Assembly (NCBI GenBank): GCA_037189585.1
Contig: JBBCJA010000026.1
Coordinates: forward strand, 62,001 to 126,000
Length of the DNA: 64,000 nucleotides
DNA from: JAEXNA01 sp037189585
Lineage (GTDB): Bacteria; Vulcanimicrobiota; Xenobia; Xenobiales; JADMJV01
Direction: 5' to 3'
The translations under genes and the position numbers were made by a program. The notes beneath the pieces were generated by a model that ran no database searches, was not told where the DNA came from, and saw only the letters and a list, made by a program, of their open reading frames with translations. Numbering within the stretch: the stretch's first letter is position 1; each line of letters opens with the position of its first letter. Of this stretch, positions 23,486 to 30,631 are shown piece by piece.

Positions 23486-25252
23486 TTAAGTCAGGCGACG
23501 TGAGGTTTCGTAAGGATAGATATCGGGAGGCTTTCCGGCTCGAATTCTGTCTTGAACATCGCGCCAGTAGTCCGGGGTGAATAGGTCCCCGTGTGTTTCT
23601 TGGAAGGCTTGTTTGGCACAATCCGGGATACCCAGAAAGCGTGGAAACTCTTCGGGGAAAATGTCGTTGTCACGAACCGAGTACCAAGGCTCCGCCGCCA
23701 TCTCTTGCTCGATGGTGGTGGCGATCGGGATGGCTCGAAAGTTACATTCGGTCAGCAGACAGAGTTCATCGTAGTCGTAGAAGACCACGCGACCCGTACG
23801 GGTCACTCCAAAGTTCTTGGGGAAGAGATCTCCGGCGAAGACGTTGGCCGCGGCTAGATCCTTGATGGCTTGACCGTAGTCTAAGGTCGAGGCGATGACG
23901 TCGGGTTCAGAGCTCTCCGCCCAATAAAGATTCAAGGGTCTGACCCGGCGCTCCACGTAGGCGTGGGAGAGCAAGACATCCCCTCCTTCGATATGCACGG
24001 TCTGAGAAGCCTCTTGGAGCAGCCGATCCAGCAAGCTTTTCTCGAAACGAAACTCGCGAATGCGCAGATGCTCAAACTCGTGCGCCTCCACCAGACGTCC
24101 CGCGCGATCATGCTCGAAAACCATCCGATAGCTTCGTTTGACATCCTCGCGGGAAGTGTTCTTGGGGTAATCGAAGCGGTCTTTGATCAGCTTGAAGACC
24201 AAGTCGTAGCTGGGCAAAGTGAAGACCAGCATCACCATACCCTTGACCCCCTCGGCGGCCACAAAGGTCTGTTCCGAGGAGAGAAGATGAGCTACGAAGT
24301 CGCGAAAAAGCTCGGTCTTTCCGTGGCGGTGGTAGCCGATTCCGTTGTAAAGATCCACCAGCGGCTTGCGAGGCATCAGTTCACGAAGTTGGCGCACCAG
24401 CTGGTACGGACAGCTGGCGTTGGCCCGAAAATAGGCCCGAGTATAGGAAAAGAGAATGGAGAGATCTAGTTCGCCCGTCATCACTGCGTCCAGCACGATA
24501 CCTTCCTCGCGATTGCGAAGCGAGAAAGCCACGGGGAGAGAGTAAGACTGCTCCTCCCCGGTCAAGACACGGCCGACCAGATAGGCCCCGCGGCTGCGAT
24601 AGAAGGCGGTCGAGATCATCTCCAGACTCACCAACTGCCGACATTCGCCCTGGAGTGCCGTGGAAATTCGCTCCACCGCTTGGGACAGATTCGATTCCAG
24701 GTCGGACCATAGGCCGGCTTCGAATCCTCCAGAACCGACGTCGGTCAGAGCGGTCCGCAAGAGCTCCGAAAGTGGTGCCTCGCCACGCCTTTGCACGTAG
24801 TTGACGGCCACCGTCGTGGGTGGCGCGTCAAAGTCCGAGTCGACGAACTCGATCGCTTGATCGACCCCTTGGGTCGAAAAGATACGCCGGGTTACCGAGT
24901 TGAAGAAGCTCTCGGCGATCTCCCACAGCGAGGTTTGCGAAATGAAGGCGGAATAAACGGCTTTGGCGGCCATCCAGATCTGACGGTCCTCGACACGCGA
25001 GCCCATCAATTCTCGGATAGAGGTAACAAGCTCGTCCAGCTCCTCGTTGTAAAGCCGCAGGCGAGCAGAGGCGTCGGACGAGCTTCCCTTCCAGTCGCGG
25101 TCGAGGAAGCGGCGTCGAGCCCGGCAGCTGATCTGATGAAACTGTTCCTGGTAGTCTAAAAAGGCGCGTTGGATGGCTTCCGAGCAGAGTGCGGCCAATC
25201 GACTATCCGTTACCGGGCCTGTCGAGGCGATATGTGAAGACCCAGGGCTCAT
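23486..25252 (-). CDS. aceK: Isocitrate dehydrogenase kinase/phosphatase
   Basis: Bifunctional enzyme that phosphorylates and dephosphorylates isocitrate dehydrogenase, switching carbon between the TCA cycle and glyoxylate shunt. The full-length 588-residue protein shows the family hallmarks: VKGMVMLVFTLPSYDLVFKL (ATP-binding region), SHAYVERRVRPLNLYW, GQAIKDLAAANVFAGDLFP and GRVVFYDYDELCLLTECNFR, where the two aspartates of the catalytic site lie. The N-terminal regulatory half is also present. aceK usually sits with aceA/aceB; here its neighbours are a small unknown gene and the glycine-zipper gene, so it is an isolated copy. ATG 25252 fits. Confidence 0.95.
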   Translation of the reverse strand: MSPGSSHIASTGPVTDSRLAALCSEAIQRAFLDYQEQFHQISCRARRRFLDRDWKGSSSDASARLRLYNEELDELVTSIRELMGSRVEDRQIWMAAKAVYSAFISQTSLWEIAESFFNSVTRRIFSTQGVDQAIEFVDSDFDAPPTTVAVNYVQRRGEAPLSELLRTALTDVGSGGFEAGLWSDLESNLSQAVERISTALQGECRQLVSLEMISTAFYRSRGAYLVGRVLTGEEQSYSLPVAFSLRNREEGIVLDAVMTGELDLSILFSYTRAYFRANASCPYQLVRQLRELMPRKPLVDLYNGIGYHRHGKTELFRDFVAHLLSSEQTFVAAEGVKGMVMLVFTLPSYDLVFKLIKDRFDYPKNTSREDVKRSYRMVFEHDRAGRLVEAHEFEHLRIREFRFEKSLLDRLLQEASQTVHIEGGDVLLSHAYVERRVRPLNLYWAESSEPDVIASTLDYGQAIKDLAAANVFAGDLFPKNFGVTRTGRVVFYDYDELCLLTECNFRAIPIATTIEQEMAAEPWYSVRDNDIFPEEFPRFLGIPDCAKQAFQETHGDLFTPDYWRDVQDRIRAGKPPDIYPYETSRRLT

Positions 25253-25307
25253 GCTGCTTCATGCTTCTTCGCCCGAGCCGAGGTGTGAACCTCGTGGAGC
25301 CTCCTGT

Positions 25308-25736
25308 TTAAGATGCCAGATATCCCAGCGTTTCCACTCCGATCCCGTGGCGGTGTAGGAAGCTCTTGGCCACCGGCAGGGACGATGGATCTTGAAGCTC
25401 GGTGAGCATCTGTCCGAACTGGGCTCCACGCTCGTCATACTCGAACCAAACTTTGACGATCCGGCACTTCACTCCGTGGCTCTGGTACAGTTCGGTAAGA
25501 AAAGGGAATCCGGCGGTGGTTCCCTTGAGGGTGAGGCGCAGTAGCGGCTGTCCGGCCTCGCCTTCAGGGGCTAGGCGCTCCACCATCTCCTCGGGAACCT
25601 CGACTTTGAGGTGATCCCGGTTGACGATGGTCAGAGGACGGCGTTTTTCAGGCTTGGGCGGCGAGGGGACCTCATGACGCCGGCGGCGGCGAATGTGGGG
25701 GCTTTTGGTCGAGGAGCGGCGCAGTGATGATGACAT
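25308..25736 (-). CDS. Unknown protein with basic N-terminus (142 aa)
   Basis: A 142-residue protein. The first 35 residues are Arg/Ser/Pro-rich (SPHIRRRRRHEVPSPPKPEK), then an alpha/beta domain follows: TIVNRDHLKVEVPEEMVERL, LLRLTLKGTTAGFPFLTELY and CRIVKVWFEYDERGAQFGQM. The strand-helix-strand pattern of the second half is reminiscent of small ACT-like regulatory domains, but without a recognisable motif (weak inference). It lies 55 bases upstream of aceK on the same strand, so the two may be co-transcribed. I do not assign a function. Confidence 0.55.
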   Translation of the reverse strand: MSSSLRRSSTKSPHIRRRRRHEVPSPPKPEKRRPLTIVNRDHLKVEVPEEMVERLAPEGEAGQPLLRLTLKGTTAGFPFLTELYQSHGVKCRIVKVWFEYDERGAQFGQMLTELQDPSSLPVAKSFLHRHGIGVETLGYLAS

Positions 25737-25780
25737 AAGTACCTCCTGTCTCCTGGTCGGATCGGATGGCCCTTGAATGA

Positions 25781-25817
25781 AGAAAGCCCTCCGAGCTGAC
25801 CGGGAGGGCTTTTTCTT
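25781..25817. terminator. Bidirectional terminator in thrS upstream region
   Basis: AGCCCTCC, loop of 10, GGAGGGCT, then TTTTCTT on the + strand; A-rich on the left side gives a weaker T-tract on the minus strand. It sits between divergent genes (25736 minus, thrS plus at 26027), where a terminator is unexpected. It could attenuate thrS if transcription starts upstream of it. I see no T-box sequence. A weak 41-codon ORF (25905-26030) ends overlapping the thrS start. Confidence 0.65.
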
Positions 25818-26026
25818 GGCGTTCGTCTTAGGAGAAAACGCTAGCTAACCATCCCGAGAAACTCGGCGCGGCAACAGCAAATCATCATAATCTCCGGACG
25901 ATTCATGTTCTTCGACTATAGGACTTCGGAAGTTCCGACGTCAAGAGCTAGTGCGCGTCAACGTCAGGAGTCCGATAGGAGGGGAAGGTTCCTCGATTCG
26001 GCGAAACGGCGCGGCCAGGAGAAACA

Positions 26027-27832
26027 TTGATCGTGTCTGCAACCGAAACCGCTCAGTTGAGCAAAGAACAAAAACTTTACAACATTCGCCACGGGCTGGC
26101 CCACGTGATGGCTCAGGCCGTGCTGGAGATGTTCCCTGAAGGCAAGATCGCCATCGGACCTCCCATCGATAACGGCTTTTACTACGACTTTGATCTGCCT
26201 CGCACTTTGACCGAAGCTGACCTCATGGCTATCGAGAAGCGGATGAAGAACATCCTCAAGAAGAAACATCCCTTTGCTTATCGAGAGCTGTCGGTAGACG
26301 AAGCCAAGGAGCTGTTCGCGAAACAGCCTTATAAGTTGGAGTTGATCGAGGGATTGGCCAATAGCCCGCAAGAGCAGACCATCTCGACCTACAAGCATGA
26401 CACTTTCGAAGACCTCTGCAAGGGCCCGCATTGCGCCAATCTAGGAGAGATCGACCCCAAAGCCTTCAAGCTGACCCACGTGGCCGGGGCCTATTGGCGC
26501 GGCGACGAAAAGCGTGAGCAGCTGCAGCGCATCTACGGCACCGCCTGGGAGAACGCCGAGGAACTACAGGAGTATCTCCACCATCTGGAGGAGGCCAAAA
26601 AGCGCGACCACCGCAAACTCGGACGCGAGCTCGACCTTTTCTCCTCGGACTCCGACGAAATGGGCGGAGGTTTGATTCTGTGGCATCCTCGAGGCGGCTT
26701 GATGAAGCACCTCATCGAAATGTTCTATCGCCAGACTCATTTAGAGAACGGCTACGACCTGATCTCCACCCCGCACATCGGACGAGCCAGCCTGTGGGAG
26801 ACCAGCGGCCACCTCGGCTTTTATCGCGACGGGATGTACTCGCCCATGGACATCGATGGGCAACCCTACTATCTCAAGCCGATGAACTGCCCGTTCCACA
26901 TCTTGATCTACAACGCCAATCTGCACTCTTATCGGGAATTCCCCATCCGTTACGCCGAGTGGGGCACCGTCTACCGCTACGAGCGAAGCGGAACCCTGCA
27001 CGGGCTGCTGCGGGTGCGCGGCTTCACCCAGGACGACGCTCACCACTTCGTGCGGCGCGACCAGTTGGCCGCCGAGATCGACTTCACCCTGGCCTTCTCG
27101 CTCTACACCTTGAAGTGCTTCGGCTTCGACAAGATCAAGGCGTACCTGTCGACCAAGCCCCCCGAGAAGTCGGTGGGTGAGGAAAAAGACTGGGAAGACG
27201 CCGAGCGTTTCTTGGAAGAGGCGCTTCAGCGGGCCGGACTAGAGTACGGCGTGGATGAAGGCGGCGGAGCCTTCTACGGACCCAAGATCGACCTCAAGAT
27301 CCAGGACGCCATCGGGCGCGAGTGGCAACTCTCCACCATCCAGGTGGATTTCAACCTGCCCGAGCGCTTCGACATGACCTACACCGGATCCGACGGCGAG
27401 AAGCATCGCCCTTACATGATTCACCGCGCCCTTTTAGGCTCGCTGGAGCGTTTCTTCGGAGTCCTGATCGAGCATCACGCGGGCGCCTTCCCGCTCTGGC
27501 TGTCGCCCATTCAGGTGCGCCTGATCCCGATCACCGACCGTCACGTCGATCACTGCGAAAAGCTCTGCAAGGCGTTGAAGAAAGCTGGCTTCCGGGCCGA
27601 GGTGGACGACAGCGCCGAGCGCATGGGGAACAAGATCCGCAAGGCTCAGAACCTCAAAGTACCGTTCATGCTGGTGGTCGGAGATGCCGAAGAGGAGCAA
27701 AACGGCGCGGCGGTGCGCAAGCGCTCGGGAGAGGACCTCGGAGTGATGAGCACCGAGGCCATCATCGAACTACTGCGCAAGACCGCCGCCGAGGAGATGC
27801 CGGAGCCTCCGGAGCTTCCCGTGGTTAAGTAA
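26027..27832 (+). CDS. thrS: Threonyl-tRNA synthetase without TGS domain
   Basis: Charges tRNA-Thr. 601 residues; the protein begins directly with the editing (N2/SAD) domain, so the N-terminal TGS domain common in many bacteria is absent. The editing zinc/water residues are seen in RHGLAHVMAQA (21-31) and DLCKGPHCAN. The class II catalytic core has motif 2-type VYRYERSGTLHGLLRVRGF, the zinc Cys in MNCPFHI, motif 3 near IHRALLGSLERFFGVLIEHH, and the anticodon-binding domain from about 500. TTG 26027 has AGGAG at 26017-26021. Convergent overlap of 8 bases with the Uma2 gene. Confidence 0.96.
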   Translation: MIVSATETAQLSKEQKLYNIRHGLAHVMAQAVLEMFPEGKIAIGPPIDNGFYYDFDLPRTLTEADLMAIEKRMKNILKKKHPFAYRELSVDEAKELFAKQPYKLELIEGLANSPQEQTISTYKHDTFEDLCKGPHCANLGEIDPKAFKLTHVAGAYWRGDEKREQLQRIYGTAWENAEELQEYLHHLEEAKKRDHRKLGRELDLFSSDSDEMGGGLILWHPRGGLMKHLIEMFYRQTHLENGYDLISTPHIGRASLWETSGHLGFYRDGMYSPMDIDGQPYYLKPMNCPFHILIYNANLHSYREFPIRYAEWGTVYRYERSGTLHGLLRVRGFTQDDAHHFVRRDQLAAEIDFTLAFSLYTLKCFGFDKIKAYLSTKPPEKSVGEEKDWEDAERFLEEALQRAGLEYGVDEGGGAFYGPKIDLKIQDAIGREWQLSTIQVDFNLPERFDMTYTGSDGEKHRPYMIHRALLGSLERFFGVLIEHHAGAFPLWLSPIQVRLIPITDRHVDHCEKLCKALKKAGFRAEVDDSAERMGNKIRKAQNLKVPFMLVVGDAEEEQNGAAVRKRSGEDLGVMSTEAIIELLRKTAAEEMPEPPELPVVK

Positions 27833-28400
27833 AAAAGGCGGAGAGCGGGAAGGCTTCTCCCGTTACAAGCAAGGGTCGCACGGAATCGTGCGGCCCTTGC
27901 TTTTGAACCTCGCGATAGCCGACTTTGTTGGCATGTCCGGGTAGGGGACCGGGATCTCGGTGAACCTCAACCTGATCGTTGACCAAGTTGACCACCCAAT
28001 AGTCCTGGATGTCCGCCCGCGCGTACATCTCCAATTTTTCCTGGCGATCGAAGGCTAGCGACGAGCGGGAAACCTCGATGACCAGATCCGCGCTCTGGGG
28101 AAGGGTCTCGCGACGAACTTTGTCCAGGGGGATCAGGGCGAAGTCCGGCTGGGGCTGGGAGTGAAGGCTCAGGTCCAAAGGACACTGGACCCAAACGAGA
28201 TGGGTGGAGCCATAAAGCCGGACTAACGGGGTAGTGCCTTTGCCTACCGAGTAACTGTGCTCCGGGCCGGGTGGAGTCATGACGACGACCTCTCCTTCGA
28301 TCAACTCCACCCGCTCGTCGAAACCGAAGATGCCGCTCTCGGCGATGCGAGAGTACTCCTCTCGGGTCCACTTGCGCGTCATGGCGTTGGTGATCAGCAT
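27825..28400 (-). CDS. Uma2 family protein, copy 1
   Basis: A 191-residue DUF820/Uma2 protein with a PD-(D/E)XK nuclease-like fold. The expected residues are visible: Glu in RVELIEGEVVVM, the PDFALIP strand, VIEVSRSSLAFDRQEK (acidic residue and lysine) and YARADIQDYWVVNL. Members are expanded in several phyla, and some are thought to be transposon-derived; no function is proven. The nearest paralog lies at 29944 on the same strand. Its 3' end contains the + strand hairpin terminator of thrS, so this coding sequence carries a second role in DNA. Confidence 0.85.
   Translation of the reverse strand: MLITNAMTRKWTREEYSRIAESGIFGFDERVELIEGEVVVMTPPGPEHSYSVGKGTTPLVRLYGSTHLVWVQCPLDLSLHSQPQPDFALIPLDKVRRETLPQSADLVIEVSRSSLAFDRQEKLEMYARADIQDYWVVNLVNDQVEVHRDPGPLPGHANKVGYREVQKQGPHDSVRPLLVTGEAFPLSAFFT
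27869..27904 (+). terminator. thrS terminator embedded in Uma2 coding sequence
   Basis: 14-bp stem GCAAGGGTCGCACG with CGTGCGGCCCTTGC (one G-T pair), loop GAAT, then TTTT. It starts 37 bases after the thrS stop codon but lies inside the convergent Uma2 gene. Confidence 0.75.
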
Positions 28401-28567
28401 GACTTAAAACTTCGAGGAGAGCAGGAAGCTATCCTAGCGGAGCTCCGAGAGGCCTCCTCGTATGGGGCTCTTCGGTATGCCGCGAGTCGAACTCCGGGGC
28501 TATTCTCTCCCCAGTAAGCTCAAGCTATGGTTGTGTTAGTCCCAAAGAAGGGACCAGAGAGGCCACT

Positions 28568-28744
28568 ATGAGAGCGTATGTCATCGTCTTAGCCCTAATT
28601 CTCACACTCCTCTTCGGAGCGGTCGGCGCCTACGAGGTGGGATTCACCGCTCTGACAATCATCCCATTCGTGCTCGGGTTATCGGCGGTGGCATATGCCG
28701 GCCTCAGTCTTTTCGAGCCGGCGCGGAGCGGACGAACGAGTTGA
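28568..28744 (+). CDS. Small two-helix membrane protein (58 aa)
   Basis: ORF of 59 codons with GAGAGG about 6 bases before ATG 28568. It encodes MRAYVIVLALILTLLFGAVG followed by a second hydrophobic helix (ALTIIPFVLGLSAVAYAGLS) and a short basic tail ending RSGRTS. This gives two transmembrane helices with both ends probably cytoplasmic. I recognise no family; its size and layout recall small LapA-like or stress-membrane proteins. Its last 41 bases overlap the 3' end of the HAD gene on the opposite strand. Confidence 0.55.
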   Translation: MRAYVIVLALILTLLFGAVGAYEVGFTALTIIPFVLGLSAVAYAGLSLFEPARSGRTS

Positions 28745-29555
28745 GGTGGAGGGCCCGTGGCTCTCGCTGGAAGGTTGCTTGATCTAGTGTACTGACGCCG
28801 GTCCCGATGAGGACCGCGGAAAGTCCGACGTTGAGGGCTCCCGCCACGTCGGTTTCGAGCTGATCACCGATCATGCAGACTCGCTCGTGTGGAACACCCA
28901 GTTGGCTCAAGCCTAGTTGGTAGAGGTAAGGCTCGGGTTTGCCTATCGATTGGAACCGAAAGGGACGTTGAAATAGCCGTTCCAGAGCCGCCTCGAACAT
29001 CAAAGCCAGGCTCCCCGAGGTGAAGCCAAAACCGCGCGCGCTAGGATAGATGAGATCCGGATTGACCAGCACCAACATGGGCTCGCGACCTTGTCGGATG
29101 GCTTCGCCGACCAATGAAAGCGCCTCGTCGCAACGGTGAAGGACATGGTTGTCGACTTCGTCGGCGATGATGAGTGCGTCCAGAGCTGAGGCGGTGTCGA
29201 CGAGCTCTCCGCCGGTCGACCAGAGCATCATTCGGGACAGGGGCGTTCCGATCAGAAAACACCCTAGCCCGTCCAGGGAGAGTGGCGTATTCTCGGAGGC
29301 CAAAACTTGCCAGGGGGTCAAAAGATGTTCCGGCTCCAGGAAGAGCCCGCGGGCAGCCCATCGCTCCACCTTGGCCTCCGGCGTGGTCGAGGCGTCGTTG
29401 GAGATGATCCGAAACGGCTTATTCAGGCTTCGCAGGCGTTCTAAGAAGTCGTGAGCCCCTGGCAGAATTCCATCCGAGTCGACCAGAACGCCGTAGGCAT
29501 CGAGTAGAAATCCGTCAAAACGTTGGCAGAGCTCGTCGGTGGTCACCTGGTTCAT
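28704..29555 (-). CDS. HAD-superfamily IIA phosphatase (NagD-like)
   Basis: A 283-residue haloacid-dehalogenase-superfamily hydrolase. Motif I is FDGFLLDAYGVLVD (nucleophile region DAYG), motif II is IISNDAS, the lysine is in SIGKPEPYLY, and motif IV is MIGDQLETDVAGALN. The cap between motifs II and III places it in subclass IIA (NagD/PGPase-like), which dephosphorylate small sugar or nucleotide phosphates. All catalytic positions are present. ATG 29555 (MNQVTTDELCQRFDG) is taken in place of an upstream start whose extra residues look non-coding. Substrate unknown. Confidence 0.87.
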   Translation of the reverse strand: MNQVTTDELCQRFDGFLLDAYGVLVDSDGILPGAHDFLERLRSLNKPFRIISNDASTTPEAKVERWAARGLFLEPEHLLTPWQVLASENTPLSLDGLGCFLIGTPLSRMMLWSTGGELVDTASALDALIIADEVDNHVLHRCDEALSLVGEAIRQGREPMLVLVNPDLIYPSARGFGFTSGSLALMFEAALERLFQRPFRFQSIGKPEPYLYQLGLSQLGVPHERVCMIGDQLETDVAGALNVGLSAVLIGTGVSTLDQATFQREPRALHLNSFVRSAPARKD

Positions 29556-29639
29556 CTCTAACGAGATTCTAATCCAGCGCCTCTTTTCCTCAAAACCAAG
29601 GAACAGTATATTATCGAGACTCTCAAGGAGTCTCAAATT

Positions 29640-29960
29640 ATGCCTATTTACGAGTATCGATGCCAATCTTGTGGTCACGAACTGGAAGCGCTGGTTCGTG
29701 GCGGGAAAGAGCCCACCAACTGTCCGTCGTGTGAAACTGGTGACCTGTCGCGCAAGATCTCTCGCGCCGGAGTGATCTTCAAGGGATCGGGGTTCTACGT
29801 CAACGACTCGCGGGGGAGTTCCAACGGCGACTCTAAAACGAGTTCACCGACGACCTCGACTTCGACGGATTCCAGCTCGTCGGGCTCCAGCGATTCCTCC
29901 TCGAGCTCCTCCAGCAAGTCGGAAACCTCCTCATCCTCGGCCTCTAAGAGTTCGGACTAA
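29640..29960 (+). CDS. FmdB-type zinc ribbon protein, Ser-rich tail
   Basis: A 106-residue protein. The N-terminal 45 residues are the FmdB/CxxC_CxxC_SSSS zinc ribbon: MPIYEYRCQSCGHE with Cys8/Cys11 and CPSC with Cys28/Cys31, followed by SRAGVIFKGSGFYVNDS. The second half is an extreme Ser/Thr low-complexity tail, a known habit of this family but long here (more than 50 residues). AAGGAG precedes ATG 29640. The role of FmdB-like proteins is poorly known; some are tied to amidase or transcription loci. The 3' end overlaps the second Uma2 gene by 17 bases. Confidence 0.88.
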   Translation: MPIYEYRCQSCGHELEALVRGGKEPTNCPSCETGDLSRKISRAGVIFKGSGFYVNDSRGSSNGDSKTSSPTTSTSTDSSSSGSSDSSSSSSSKSETSSSSASKSSD

Positions 29961-30522
29961 AAAAGTCGGCTAGAGGGCATTCCGGACCTGGAACGACCAG
30001 CGGCGTGACGGACGTGTCAGGCGTCACGATTTGGCGCTGAGCGTATCCGTGCGGCCCTTGGGCGTCAGGCTGGGGATCTCGATAGACTTCGACCCGCCGG
30101 TTGACCAGGTCCACAATCCAATATTCGGGGATCCCGGACCTCGCGTAGAGTATGACCTTCTCATTGCGATCAAAGCTCAGAGAAGATTGCGCCACCTCGA
30201 TCACCAGATCGGCCTGGGAGGGGTGCGCGTCGGCTCGAATCGTGTCTGAGGGAACCAGGGCGAAATCTGCTTCGGGCTGGGACCGGACGTTAAGATCCAG
30301 AGGGAGCTGTACTCGAACGGCATGAGTACCTCCGTAGAGGCGGGTTAAAAGCATGTTTCCCCGGCTCAGAGCGAAGGCGTGAGGCGGATTTTGAGGCGAC
30401 ATGGCGACGATCTCTCCTTCGATCAGCTCGACCCGCTCTCCCGGAGCGAAGATCCCCGTCTCGGCCATACGGTAATATTCGTCCTTAGTCCACAGACGAT
30501 GCGTGGCGTTGGTGATCAGCAT
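29944..30522 (-). CDS. Uma2 family protein, copy 2
   Basis: A 192-residue DUF820/Uma2 protein, paralog of the gene at 27825. Both begin MLITNA and keep the same blocks: GERVELIEGEIVAMSP, QPEADFALVP, ADLVIEVAQSSLSFDRNEK and YWIVDLVNRRVEVYRDP. The acidic residues and Lys of the PD-(D/E)XK-like site are present. ATG 30522 is chosen because it matches copy 1; the ORF is open further upstream. Convergent with fmdB at its 3' end. Function unproven. Confidence 0.85.
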   Translation of the reverse strand: MLITNATHRLWTKDEYYRMAETGIFAPGERVELIEGEIVAMSPQNPPHAFALSRGNMLLTRLYGGTHAVRVQLPLDLNVRSQPEADFALVPSDTIRADAHPSQADLVIEVAQSSLSFDRNEKVILYARSGIPEYWIVDLVNRRVEVYRDPQPDAQGPHGYAQRQIVTPDTSVTPLVVPGPECPLADFFSPNS

Positions 30523-30631
30523 GAATCTCACTTTCGACCTTTCCCAGAGATTCCCCATCCTTCGAGGAAGACATCTTGGGCTTTAGCGAGAAGGCTTGAG
30601 CTGACCAACGATAGGGGAGTCTCACGCCGTT

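Noticed and set aside
25818..26026. T-box riboswitch upstream of thrS
   Set aside because: No AGGGTGG-like T-box sequence or specifier-loop pattern is visible; only a terminator and a weak small ORF.
26680..27828. Alternative-frame ORFs inside thrS
   Set aside because: They are shadows of the strongly conserved synthetase, with no recognisable domain.
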